Of a stretch of DNA of 64,000 bases, positions 47,110-56,177 are shown piece by piece. Within the stretch, counting starts at the first letter, position 1, and the number at the start of each line of letters is the position of its first letter. Below the pieces are notes generated by a model. It was not told where the DNA came from and made no database searches. It was given only the letters and a program-made list of their open reading frames with translations. The stretch is taken from contig NZ_CP075691.1 of the NCBI RefSeq assembly GCF_020026305.1, forward strand, positions 2,976,001 through 3,040,000. The letters are read 5' to 3'. The position numbers and the translations under genes were made by a program. This DNA is from Streptomyces sp. 135 (GTDB lineage Bacteria > Actinomycetota > Actinomycetes > Streptomycetales > Streptomycetaceae).

Positions 47110-48429
47110 ATGAGCGTCACGGGACCCCCTGGTCCGGTGATGGACCGGGACGAGGTGGACCGTGCGCTGGCGCGGCTCGACGCCGAGCACGAGGCGATCG
47201 AGACCTCGCTGCTCGCCCTCCAGGACCACGCGGGACGCCGGCTCCTGGAAGGTGCCGCGCTCACCGGCGTCACCCAGGAGCGCTGGGCGGCCACGGAGCA
47301 CCGGATCACCCTGCTCTGGGCCTACTTCGACGCCTACGCCGGCGCCCTGCGCGCCGCGCACGACCTGCGGGCCCGCAGACGCTGGCTCAGCCGTGACGAC
47401 CTGGTCGAGCTGACGGAACTGCTGCGCGGCGAGTCGGTGACCGTCGCGGGCGGCGCCGGGTCCGGCCACTCGCCGTCGGTCACCGGCCCCGCCAAGCTCA
47501 CCGAGCGGTTCACCCTCGAAGAGCTGGTGGCCCGCATGAACGACCTGTACGCGCACTCCCTCGACATGGTCGTCGCCGCCGACGCCGTGTGGTCGGCGCT
47601 GCCCGCCCGCATCGATCTGCTCGCCGCCGAGCTGGCCCGCACCCGCCACCTCGCGCACTCCGTCGGCGTACGCCCCGGGGAGCATCCCGCGGGCGACGAC
47701 CTGGAGCGCATCACGCGCGGCCTGACCGCCCTGCGCGAGCAGGTGATCAGCGACCCGCTCGCCTTCTGGCAGCGCGCGGAGGGCAGTTCGGCGCCCGGCG
47801 GCGGCCGCGCGCACACCGACCGGTACGACCGTGAGGCGCGCGCCCTGGAGGAGGTGCGCCGCGAGATCGAGGCGGTGCTCACCGTCCGCCAGGACGCGGA
47901 GGCCCGCCTCGGCAGGTTGCGCGACGTGCTCTCCCGCGCCGACCGCACCCTCGCCGAGGCCCGCAGCGCCCGCGGCGAGGTGCTCGCGAAGATCGCCGCC
48001 TCCGAGGTGCCCGCGGTCAGCGGCCCGCCGACCGCGCTCCAGGAGCAGCTGGCGAAAGCCTCCGACTACCGCAGGAACGCCCAGTGGCACCGCCTCTCCC
48101 CGCTCCTGGAGTCCCTGGAGGAGAAGGCCGAGGACGAACTGCTGCGCGCCCGCGAGTCCCTGACCGCCGTCACGGCGCCCCTCGCGGTCCGCGCGGAGCT
48201 GCGCGGCCGCCTGGACGCGTACAAGGCGAAGGTCGCCCGGCACGGCCACGCCGAGGACCCGCTTCTCGTCGAGCGGTACGACGCGGCGCGCCGGATGCTG
48301 TGGAGCGCGCCCTGTGATCTGCGCGTGGCCGAGCAGGCGGTGCTGCGCTATCAGCAGGCGGCCGCCGAGGTGCTCGCGCCGAGGGTCCCGCAGCAGGGCG
48401 GGCCCACCGACCGGAGGGGGGAAGCGTGA
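47110..48429 (+). CDS. Coiled-coil cytoplasmic protein upstream of pknG, function unknown
   Basis: 439 residues, Ala/Glu/Arg/Leu-rich, with long heptad-like helices (for example REARALEEVRREIEAVLTVR and SRADRTLAEARSARGE) and no membrane segment or enzyme motif. ATG 47110 follows GGAGAGG. The stop overlaps the GTG of pknG by four bases (GTGA), so equal production with the kinase is likely. It may scaffold the kinase with the membrane sensor or be a substrate; this is inferred from linkage only. I do not know a named family. Confidence 0.8.
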   Translation: MSVTGPPGPVMDRDEVDRALARLDAEHEAIETSLLALQDHAGRRLLEGAALTGVTQERWAATEHRITLLWAYFDAYAGALRAAHDLRARRRWLSRDDLVELTELLRGESVTVAGGAGSGHSPSVTGPAKLTERFTLEELVARMNDLYAHSLDMVVAADAVWSALPARIDLLAAELARTRHLAHSVGVRPGEHPAGDDLERITRGLTALREQVISDPLAFWQRAEGSSAPGGGRAHTDRYDREARALEEVRREIEAVLTVRQDAEARLGRLRDVLSRADRTLAEARSARGEVLAKIAASEVPAVSGPPTALQEQLAKASDYRRNAQWHRLSPLLESLEEKAEDELLRARESLTAVTAPLAVRAELRGRLDAYKAKVARHGHAEDPLLVERYDAARRMLWSAPCDLRVAEQAVLRYQQAAAEVLAPRVPQQGGPTDRRGEA

Positions 48430-50966
48430 GCCAGCGGCAGTGTCAGCGGCCCGGATGCACGGGGTCGTACGAGGATGTCGGCGGCGGCGAGCTGTACTGC
48501 GACACGTGCGGTCTCGCCCCGGTGGTCGCGCCGAACGGATCGGTGAGTTCGCCGCCGACGGGTGTCACGGGCGGGGGCAAGGGCGCGCGGGGCTCCGGCA
48601 GTTCGAGCGCCCGCTCGGCATCACGCTCGTCCCGCGCTTCGTCGCGCTCGTCCCGCTCGTCCCGTTCGCAGTCCTCACGCCGGTCGGTCTCGGGGCGGCT
48701 CTCCCGCTCCCTGTCGGGCGCGTCGACGTCGCGTTCGGTGTCGGTGCGCAGCTCGGGGTCGACGCCGTCGTCCTCCGGGCGCGGGCGGCTCGGCGTCGGT
48801 CTGGTCACCGTGCCGGACGTGCCGCGGCCCGATCCGCGCGGCGCGGTGCAGCAGAACCCCGAGGTGCCCGAGCGCAAGCGGTTCTGCTCGCGCTCGGACT
48901 GCGGGGCGCCGGTGGGCCGCGCGCGCGGGGACCGTCCCGGCCGCACCGAGGGGTTCTGCACCAAGTGCGGCCACCCCTACTCCTTCGTACCGAAGCTGAA
49001 CCCCGGCGACATCGTGCACGGCCAGTACGAGGTCGTGGGCTGCCTGGCGCACGGCGGCCTCGGCTGGGTCTACCTCGCCATCGACCGGGCCGTCTCCGAC
49101 CGCTGGGTGGTCCTCAAGGGCCTGCTCGACACGGGCGACCAGGACGCGATGGCCGCCGCGATCTCCGAGCGCCGCTTCCTCGCCGAGATCGAGCACGCCA
49201 ACATCGTGCGGATCTACAACTTCGTCGAGCACCTCGACCAGCGCACCGGCTCCATGGACGGCTACATCGTCATGGAGTACGTGGGCGGCAAGTCCCTGAA
49301 GGAGATCGCCAACGGCCGCCGCACGCCCGACGGCAGACGCGATCCGCTGCCGGTCGAGCAGGCGTGCGCGTACGGCATCGAGGCCCTCGAAGCGCTCGGG
49401 CACCTGCACAGCCGCCATCTGCTGTACTGCGACTTCAAGGTCGACAACGCCATCCAGACCGAGGGCCAGCTCAAGGTCATCGACATGGGTGCCGTCCGCA
49501 GGATGGACGACGACGAGTCCGCGATCTACGGCACGGTCGGCTATCAGGCCCCCGAAGTCGCCGAGACGGGGCCCTCGGTCGCCTCCGACCTCTACACGGT
49601 CGCGCGCACCCTCGCCGTGCTGACCTTCGACTTCCAGGGTTATACGAACGTGTTCGTGGACACCCTGCCCGACCCCGACAACATCGAGGTCTTCCGCCGC
49701 TACGAGTCGTTCTACCGCCTCCTGGTGCGCGCCACCGACCCCGACCCGGCCCGCCGCTTCGCCTCCGCGCAGGAGATGGCCGAGCAGCTCACGGGCGTGC
49801 TGCGGGAGGTCGTGGCGCTCCAGACCGGCAGGCCGCGCCCCGCGCTCTCCACGCTCTTCGGGCCCGAGCTGAAGGTCACCGACACGGAGCTGTTCGCGGA
49901 GCTGCCGGGCGAGGTGTCTCGGCTCGGGGTGCGGCCGCTCGTCCCGGCGGGTTCGAGGGCCCGCCGGGAACTGCCGCCCGCGCCCCCGGTGACGGCCATC
50001 GTGCGGCCCCTGGACTGCGCGGCGACCGCGCTCGCCCTGCCGGTGCCGCGCGTCGACCCGAACGACCCGAACGCGGGCTTCCTCGCCGGTCTGATGGCGT
50101 CCGCTCCCGCCGAGCTGATCACCGCGCTCGGGGCGGCGCCCGCCGACTCCGTCGAGCTCCGGCTGCGCGGCCTGCGCGCGCGGCTCGCGATGGGGGAGGT
50201 CGCCTCCGCCGCCGAGGCCCTCGCCGACCTGGAGCGGCGCCATCCGGACGACTGGCGCGTGGTCTGGTACCGGGGCGTCGCGGCCCTGGTCACCGGCGAC
50301 TTCGAGAGCGCCGCGCTCTCCTTCGACGCGGTCTACGACGCGTTCCCCGGCGAGGCGGCGCCGAAGCTGGCGCTCGGCGTGTGCGCGGAGGTCCTCGGCC
50401 AGCTGGACAACGCCGCCGAGTACTACCGCCTGGTGTGGGCCACCGACCCGAGCTATGTGAGCGCGGCCTTCGGTCTGGCCAGGGTGCGGCTCGCCGCCGA
50501 CGACAGGGCGGGCGCGGTGCGCACCCTGGAGTCGGTGCCGGAGTCCTCCATCCACTACACCGCGGCCCGGGTCGCGGCGGTGCGGGCGCGTCTTCGCCGT
50601 CGTATGGAGGGTCAGGCGGCGGCGCCGGGCGCGGCGTTCCTGGACGACCTGACGGCGGCCGCGGGGCAGATCGAGGCGCTCGCGGGCTTCGGTCTGGACG
50701 CGGTGCGCAGGGAGCGCCTGTCGACCGAGGTTCTGGGGACGGCGCTCGACTGGGTACTCTCCGGTAGGCACTCTGGTCACGTATCCGCGCCGCCGGCCAC
50801 CACCGGAACGCGGACCGTGCTGCTCGGCAGTGCTCTGGACGAGCGCGGTCTCCGGTTCGGTCTGGAGCGTTCGTACCGGACACTGGCCCGGCTCGCACAG
50901 GGTGGCGAGGAGAGGATCGAACTGGTGGAGCGGGCCAACCGTTTCCGCCCCCGGACGTGGGTGTGA
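48426..50966 (+). CDS. pknG: PknG-type serine/threonine protein kinase
   Basis: 846 residues, soluble, with PknG domain order. The N-terminus has two Cys clusters (C6, C11, C25, C28; and C154, C159, C178, C181) separated by a Ser/Arg-rich linker; mycobacterial PknG has one rubredoxin-like CxxCG pair set. The kinase domain runs about residues 199-460: glycine loop AHGGLG, Lys231 (WVVLKGLL), catalytic Asp336 in YCDFKVDN (no HRD Arg, typical of PknG), and DMG at 353-355. The remaining 380 residues form TPR-like helices. In mycobacteria PknG phosphorylates the FHA protein GarA in response to amino acids. Here PP2C, VWA and FHA genes follow directly. Confidence 0.93.
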   Translation: MSQRQCQRPGCTGSYEDVGGGELYCDTCGLAPVVAPNGSVSSPPTGVTGGGKGARGSGSSSARSASRSSRASSRSSRSSRSQSSRRSVSGRLSRSLSGASTSRSVSVRSSGSTPSSSGRGRLGVGLVTVPDVPRPDPRGAVQQNPEVPERKRFCSRSDCGAPVGRARGDRPGRTEGFCTKCGHPYSFVPKLNPGDIVHGQYEVVGCLAHGGLGWVYLAIDRAVSDRWVVLKGLLDTGDQDAMAAAISERRFLAEIEHANIVRIYNFVEHLDQRTGSMDGYIVMEYVGGKSLKEIANGRRTPDGRRDPLPVEQACAYGIEALEALGHLHSRHLLYCDFKVDNAIQTEGQLKVIDMGAVRRMDDDESAIYGTVGYQAPEVAETGPSVASDLYTVARTLAVLTFDFQGYTNVFVDTLPDPDNIEVFRRYESFYRLLVRATDPDPARRFASAQEMAEQLTGVLREVVALQTGRPRPALSTLFGPELKVTDTELFAELPGEVSRLGVRPLVPAGSRARRELPPAPPVTAIVRPLDCAATALALPVPRVDPNDPNAGFLAGLMASAPAELITALGAAPADSVELRLRGLRARLAMGEVASAAEALADLERRHPDDWRVVWYRGVAALVTGDFESAALSFDAVYDAFPGEAAPKLALGVCAEVLGQLDNAAEYYRLVWATDPSYVSAAFGLARVRLAADDRAGAVRTLESVPESSIHYTAARVAAVRARLRRRMEGQAAAPGAAFLDDLTAAAGQIEALAGFGLDAVRRERLSTEVLGTALDWVLSGRHSGHVSAPPATTGTRTVLLGSALDERGLRFGLERSYRTLARLAQGGEERIELVERANRFRPRTWV

Positions 50967-50969
50967 GTG

Positions 50970-52271
50970 ATGTCGCAGATGCCCCAACTGTCTGCCTGCC
51001 CCAGCTGCGAGGAGCCGCTGGAGTCGGGTGACCTGTTCTGTGGTGCGTGCGGGTACGACCTGTCGGCGGTGCCGGCCCGCCCCGCCACCTCGCCGGGCGG
51101 TGTGGCGAGCGCGGCCGGGCAGCCCTCTGGGTGGCCCGTCGCCCCGGAGACGGACAGCTCCGACACCCCGGCACCCACCCATCTGCCCACCGACCTGCCG
51201 GGCACCGACTCGGCGGGGACGGAGCTGGCGCAGCCGGAGCCGGACGAATACCCGCTGCCCGCGCCGGAAGCCACCGCCGTTCCGGAAGCCGTGCCCGCCC
51301 CGGAAGCCGCCGCCGACCCCCGCACCGCCGCGCCCGACCCCACGCCGCCCGGGGGCACCAAGCTCTGCGTGGCGTGCCGTTCGGGCCGCGTCGACCCGGA
51401 CGGGTACTGCGAGAACTGCGGACACGCCCAGCCGCGCGAGCGCGACCACATGGAACAGGAGCTCGACACGGTCGCGGCCGTCAGCGACCGGGGCCTGCGC
51501 CACCACCGCAACGAGGACGCGTTCGCGATCTCCGCGGCCGCGCTGCCCGACGGCTCTCCCGCCGTCGTCGCGATCGTCTGCGACGGCGTCTCCTCCGCGA
51601 CCCGCCCCGACGAGGCCTCGCTCGCCGCCTCCCGCGCCGCCAACGAATCCCTCCAGGGCGCGCTGCCGCGCGGCACGCACCCGCAGCAGGCCATGCACGA
51701 CGCCATCCTGTCGGCGGCCGACGCCGTCAACGCCCTGGCGGACGAGCCCACTTCCGCGCGCGAGCACAGCCCGCACCAGAACGCGCCCGCCTGCACCCTG
51801 GTCGGCGCGGTCGTCGCCGGGGGCCTGCTCGTGATCGGCTGGGTCGGCGACAGCCGCGCCTACTGGGTCCCCGACGACCGCAGCGGGCCCACCGTCCGCC
51901 TCACCGAGGATGACTCGTGGGCCGCCCAGATGGTCGCCGCGGGCCTGATGAACGAGGCCGAGGCCTACGCCGACGAGCGCGCGCACGCCATCACGGGCTG
52001 GCTCGGCGCGGACGCGTACGAACTGGAGCCGCACACCGCTTCCTTCAAGCCGGACCGTGCGGGTGTAGTGGTGGTGTGCACGGACGGACTGTGGAACTAC
52101 GCGGAAGCCGTCGACGAGATGGCGCGGGCCGTGCCCGCCGACGCCGCGGTCCGGCCGCTGCACAGCGCCCAGGTCCTGGTCGGCCACGCGCTGGACGGCG
52201 GGGGCCACGACAACGTAACAGTGGCGGTCGTCCCGTTCCCGTACGCGCCCCAAGGGGCAGGATCGGCCTAG
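50970..52271 (+). CDS. PP2C-type protein phosphatase with two zinc ribbons
   Basis: About 433 residues. Two CxxC pairs at the N-terminus (CPSCEEP and CGACG) form one zinc ribbon, a long Pro/Glu/Ala linker follows, and a second ribbon (CVACRSGRVDPDGYCENCG) precedes the phosphatase domain. PP2C metal motifs are present: RHHRNEDAF, VCDGVSSA, VGDSRAYW, CTDGLWNY and GGHDNVTV. It is soluble. It starts 3-6 bases after pknG (GTG 50967 is also possible) and probably reverses phosphorylation by that kinase. The domain order ribbon-linker-ribbon-phosphatase mirrors the paired ribbons in PknG and the FHA protein. Confidence 0.92.
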   Translation: MSQMPQLSACPSCEEPLESGDLFCGACGYDLSAVPARPATSPGGVASAAGQPSGWPVAPETDSSDTPAPTHLPTDLPGTDSAGTELAQPEPDEYPLPAPEATAVPEAVPAPEAAADPRTAAPDPTPPGGTKLCVACRSGRVDPDGYCENCGHAQPRERDHMEQELDTVAAVSDRGLRHHRNEDAFAISAAALPDGSPAVVAIVCDGVSSATRPDEASLAASRAANESLQGALPRGTHPQQAMHDAILSAADAVNALADEPTSAREHSPHQNAPACTLVGAVVAGGLLVIGWVGDSRAYWVPDDRSGPTVRLTEDDSWAAQMVAAGLMNEAEAYADERAHAITGWLGADAYELEPHTASFKPDRAGVVVVCTDGLWNYAEAVDEMARAVPADAAVRPLHSAQVLVGHALDGGGHDNVTVAVVPFPYAPQGAGSA

Positions 52272-52341
52272 CGCCGTACGGGGGCCGTACCGGGGCTGCC
52301 GAGGTTTTGAGGATCCGAGGATCTGAGGGGGAGCAGCATCC

Positions 52342-53697
52342 ATGGCCAATTTCTCGAAGTCGAACGTGCCGCAGTTCTCGGTCGACGTCTACCAGAACGA
52401 GTTCCTGCCGGAGGGCGGCCGCGAGGTCAACGCCATCGCGACGGTGACCTCCACCGGAGGCGGGACCATCGGCTCCGCGGTGAGCGCGCCGCATCTGTAC
52501 TCCGCGGGGCAGGGTCCCGACGCCGCCGTGGCGATCATGGTCGACTGCTCCGGCTCCATGGACTACCCGCCGACGAAGATGCGGGGCGCGCGGGACGCCA
52601 CGGCGGCCGCGATCGACGCCCTGCGCGACGGCGTGCGGTTCGCGGTGATCGGCGGCACCCATGTCGCCAAGGAGGTCTATCCGGGCAACGGCCGCCTCGC
52701 GGTGGCCGACCCCGCCACCCGCGAGCAGGCCAAGCAGGCCCTGCGCAGGCTCAGCGCGGGCGGCGGCACGGCGATCGGCACCTGGCTGCGGCTCGCCGAC
52801 CGGCTGCTCGCCTCCGCCGATGTCGCCGCGTCCGCGGTGCGCCACGGCATCCTGCTCACCGACGGCCGCAACGAACACGAGTCGCCCGAGGACCTCAAGG
52901 CCGCGCTGGACTCCTGTGCGGGCCGCTTCACCTGCGACGCCCGGGGCGTCGGCACGGACTGGGAGGTGAAGGAGGTCACGGGGATCGCCTCCGCGCTGCT
53001 CGGCACCGCCGACATCGTCGCCGACCCGGCCGGGCTCTCCGCCGACTTCACGCGGATGATGGAGGCGGCGATGGGCAAGGAGGTCGCCGACGTCAGCCTG
53101 CGGCTGTGGACGCCGGTGGGCGTGGAGATCCAGTTCGTGAAGCAGGTGGCGCCGACGGTCGAGGAGTTGACCGGCCGTCGCACGGAGGCGGGACCACGCG
53201 CCGGGGACTACCCGACGGGGTCCTGGGGCGACGAGTCGCGCGACTATCACATCTGTGTGCGGGTGCCGACCGCCGACCTCGGCCAGGAGATGCTCGCGGC
53301 CCGGGTCTCCCTGGTCGTGCCGCAGGCCGACGGCACCACACAGACGCTGTCGCAGGGCCTGGTGCGGGCGGTGTGGACGGACGACATGGCGGCCTCCACC
53401 TCCATCAACCCGCAGGTCGCGCACTACACGGGCCAGGCGGAACTGGCGCACGTCATCCAGCAGGGGCTCGACGCCCGCAAATCGGGAGATCTCGACGGGG
53501 CGACGGCGAAACTCGGCCGCGCCGTCCAGCTGGCCGCCGCCTCGGGCAACGCCGATACCGCGAAACTGCTTTCGAAGGTGGTGGACGTGGTGGATGCCGC
53601 GGAAGGTACTGTTCGATTGAAGGCGAAGGTCGCCGAGGCCGACGAGATGACCCTCGAGACCCGGTCGACGAAGACCGTTCGCGTGAAGAAGCAGTAG
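52342..53697 (+). CDS. VWA-domain protein with MIDAS site
   Basis: 451 residues, no signal peptide. The von Willebrand A domain starts near residue 62: MIDAS DCSGS at 68-72, the Thr in SAGGGTAIGTW and the Asp in LLTDGRN are present, so it should bind divalent metal and a partner. A beta-rich region and C-terminal helices (AHVIQQGLDARKSGDLDGAT) follow. The last 15 residues (MTLETRSTKTVRVKK) are Thr-rich and basic, somewhat like the PknG target ETTS of GarA, and may be phosphorylated (inference). The ATG follows GGGGGAG; the gene is 70 bases after the PP2C gene. Confidence 0.9.
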   Translation: MANFSKSNVPQFSVDVYQNEFLPEGGREVNAIATVTSTGGGTIGSAVSAPHLYSAGQGPDAAVAIMVDCSGSMDYPPTKMRGARDATAAAIDALRDGVRFAVIGGTHVAKEVYPGNGRLAVADPATREQAKQALRRLSAGGGTAIGTWLRLADRLLASADVAASAVRHGILLTDGRNEHESPEDLKAALDSCAGRFTCDARGVGTDWEVKEVTGIASALLGTADIVADPAGLSADFTRMMEAAMGKEVADVSLRLWTPVGVEIQFVKQVAPTVEELTGRRTEAGPRAGDYPTGSWGDESRDYHICVRVPTADLGQEMLAARVSLVVPQADGTTQTLSQGLVRAVWTDDMAASTSINPQVAHYTGQAELAHVIQQGLDARKSGDLDGATAKLGRAVQLAAASGNADTAKLLSKVVDVVDAAEGTVRLKAKVAEADEMTLETRSTKTVRVKKQ

Positions 53698-53778
53698 CGC
53701 GGCGCTTAGCGCGCCGCCGACCGTCAGACGCAGTACGTACGGCCCTCGGGCCGGAGAAGGAGAGGGGGAAGCGCCGAC

Positions 53779-55056
53779 ATGCCGACCTGCCCGAACGGAC
53801 ACCAGTCGGGTTCCGACGACTGGTGCGAGGTCTGCGGTCACCGCATGGCCGGTGCCGTACCGCCGCCGCCCCCGCCGCCGCCCGCGGCCGGCTACGGCTA
53901 CCCGCCGCCGCCTCCCGGTCAGGACCCGAACTTCTCGCAGCCCGCTCCCGGGCGCCCGCACCTGGCCGCCGTGCCGGACCCGGCGCCCGAGGCGGAGCTC
54001 TGCCCGCAGTGCCGCACGCCCCGCGAGGCGAACGCGCCGTTCTGCGAGGAGTGCCGCTGGAACTTCCTGACGAACACCGCGACGTCCTACACCCCGGCCG
54101 CGCCCATCCGGCCGCTGCCGAACACCCAGGGCGGACCCGGCGCGCCCGCGCCGCGCCCCGGGCAGCCGGGCCACCCCGGGCAGGACTCGTACGAGTACCA
54201 GGGCTCGCGTCCCTCGCAGATGAACCGGCCGGCCGAGCCGATCCCGCCGTTCGGCAACGGCAACGGCGGCAGGCCGGGTCAGCCCGGTCCCGGTCAGGCC
54301 CCGCCCGGCGCTCCGCAGGCCTTCCAGCAGCCGGGTCCGCCCGCGCCGCCCGCCTTCCCGCAGGGGGCGGGGGCCCCGCAGGGTCCCCCGCCCCCGCCGC
54401 CCGGCTCCGCAGGCCCGTCCTTCGGCGGAGGCGGTGGCGGCGGTGACGACGACTGGGTGATCTCACCGCCGGCGCCCCCGGCCCAGCCGCCGTTCCAGCG
54501 GCAGGACGTCTTCCAGCAGGTCCCACCGCAGTCGCAGGCGCCGCAGGGCCCGCCGCAGCCGCAGACCCAGCAGGGCCCGCCGTCGCAGTCGCAGGACCCC
54601 TTCCAGCAGGGGCCCCCGCAGCAGCAGGCACCCCCGCAGCCGCAGCCCCCGGGCACATGGACGGCGACGATCGGTCCCGACCGCGAGTACTTCAGGGCGA
54701 TGATGCAGCGCAGCGGCCCCGAGGCGTCGGGCCTGAACCTGCCCGCGTACTCGCCCGAGCAGCAGCGCCCGCTGGCCGGCAGCCAGATCACCATCGGCCG
54801 CCGCCGCCACTCCACGGGCGACACCCCGGACATCGACCTGTCGGTGCCCCCGGAGGACCCGGGCGTCTCGCACCAGCACGCGGTCCTGGTCCAGCAGCAG
54901 GACGGCAGCTGGGCGGTCGTCGACCAGAACTCGACGAACGGCACCACGGTCAACGGCGGCGAGGACCCCATCCAGCCGTTCGTCCCCGTACCGCTCCAGG
55001 ACGGCGACCAGGTGCACGTGGGCGCCTGGACGACGATCACGGTCCGCCGCGACTAG
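53779..55056 (+). CDS. FHA-domain protein with two N-terminal zinc ribbons
   Basis: 425 residues. Cys clusters at the N-terminus (CPNGHQSG then CEVCGHRM) and near residue 75 (CPQCRTP then CEECRWNF) look like two zinc ribbons separated by a Pro-rich linker. A second linker of about 200 residues is rich in Pro, Gln and Gly. The FHA domain occupies the C-terminus from about residue 325, with Gly340-Arg341 (ITIGRRR), Ser364-His365 (GVSHQHAV) and Asn384/387 (NSTNGTTVNG), so it should bind phosphothreonine. It is the likely counterpart of GarA in this cluster but lacks a GarA-like ETTS N-terminal tail. ATG follows GGAGAGGGGG. Confidence 0.92.
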   Translation: MPTCPNGHQSGSDDWCEVCGHRMAGAVPPPPPPPPAAGYGYPPPPPGQDPNFSQPAPGRPHLAAVPDPAPEAELCPQCRTPREANAPFCEECRWNFLTNTATSYTPAAPIRPLPNTQGGPGAPAPRPGQPGHPGQDSYEYQGSRPSQMNRPAEPIPPFGNGNGGRPGQPGPGQAPPGAPQAFQQPGPPAPPAFPQGAGAPQGPPPPPPGSAGPSFGGGGGGGDDDWVISPPAPPAQPPFQRQDVFQQVPPQSQAPQGPPQPQTQQGPPSQSQDPFQQGPPQQQAPPQPQPPGTWTATIGPDREYFRAMMQRSGPEASGLNLPAYSPEQQRPLAGSQITIGRRRHSTGDTPDIDLSVPPEDPGVSHQHAVLVQQQDGSWAVVDQNSTNGTTVNGGEDPIQPFVPVPLQDGDQVHVGAWTTITVRRD

Positions 55057-55089
55057 CAGCCCTTGCCGCGGGCGGCGCGGGCGGTCACC

Positions 55090-56052
55090 TCACAGTGGCC
55101 AGGCGTACGGCCCTTCGGGGTCGTCCAGCCAGGCCCACTCGTACCGCCCGCGCACGCAGACCCCGAAGCGTTCGCGTACCGGACGGCCCTCGCGCTCCCA
55201 CAGCGCGAGCGCCTCGTGCGGGTCGAGGCTGCCCGCGGTCAGCTCCAGCAGGAACCGGAAGAGCTCGTTCTGAAGAGCCCTGCGCGGCAGCCCCCCGATG
55301 TGCTGCTCGTGCGGGGCGCCCGTGCCGCCGCCGCGCAGTGGCACGAAGTAGGCGGGCGTGTGCAGGAAGCGCCCCTCGGCGTGCTCGGCGTCCCGTACGG
55401 TCAGCGCGATCAGGCCGGTGGCCAGCGGCGCGAGGATCCGGGCGCCCGGGGTGCACTGGGCGAGCCACCGCCGGGGCACCGAGGTGAGGGTGCAGGTGAC
55501 GATGATCCGGTCGTACGGCGCGCGCTCGGGGCACCCGGCCGCCCCGTCCCCGGTGACCACGGCCGGGCGGTACCCGGCGGCCGCCAGATGCCGCCGCGCG
55601 GACTCCGTGATCTCCGGGTCCAGGTCGACGGTGGTGACGTGGTCGTCGCCGAGCCGGTGGGCGAGCAGCGCCGCGTTGTAGCCGGTGCCGGCGCCGATCT
55701 CCAGGACGCGATCTCCTTCCCGTACGTCCAGCTCGACGAGCATCTTCGCCATCAGGGACGGCTGGCTGCTGGAGGAGACCAGCTCGCCGTCGCGCACCCG
55801 GGTGGCGAGGGGCGCGTCGGCGTAGGCCCCGCGCAGCCAGCGGGCGCGGCGCCCCGGGTCGGAGTCCTCGCCCCACAGCCGTTCGTGGGCCCCGCCCGAA
55901 CTGGTGGCGTAGTAGTAGGGCACGAACAGGTGCCGCGGCACGGCCTCGAAGGCCGCCCGCCAGGCGGGGTCGTCCCGCCAGGCCCCGCTCGCCTCGATCT
56001 CGCGCACGAGGGCGGACCGGACCTCGGTCACGAGTGCAGGATCGGGTTCCAT
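55090..56052 (-). CDS. PIMT-like methyltransferase
   Basis: 320 residues. The AdoMet loop RVLEIGAGTGYNAALLAH and preceding SQPSLMAKMLVELDV are those of protein-L-isoaspartate O-methyltransferase. The C-terminal 120 residues (FVPLRGGGTGAPHEQHIGG onwards) form an added domain found in the Streptomyces variants, some of which modify RiPPs or other substrates. It is convergent with the FHA gene and no RiPP genes are adjacent, so repair of isoaspartyl proteins or an unknown substrate are both possible. Confidence 0.88.
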   Translation of the reverse strand: MEPDPALVTEVRSALVREIEASGAWRDDPAWRAAFEAVPRHLFVPYYYATSSGGAHERLWGEDSDPGRRARWLRGAYADAPLATRVRDGELVSSSSQPSLMAKMLVELDVREGDRVLEIGAGTGYNAALLAHRLGDDHVTTVDLDPEITESARRHLAAAGYRPAVVTGDGAAGCPERAPYDRIIVTCTLTSVPRRWLAQCTPGARILAPLATGLIALTVRDAEHAEGRFLHTPAYFVPLRGGGTGAPHEQHIGGLPRRALQNELFRFLLELTAGSLDPHEALALWEREGRPVRERFGVCVRGRYEWAWLDDPEGPYAWPL

Positions 56053-56177
56053 GGGTCCACTGTGCTGCGCGGACGCCGTCGATGCGAGTGGCGGGAAGGT
56101 GCGGAGCCGGGGCTCGTGGCCGGTGCCCGGGGCCGGTGGTCCTAAGCCTTCGGTCGTCGGTCGCCCCGTCTGAGACC

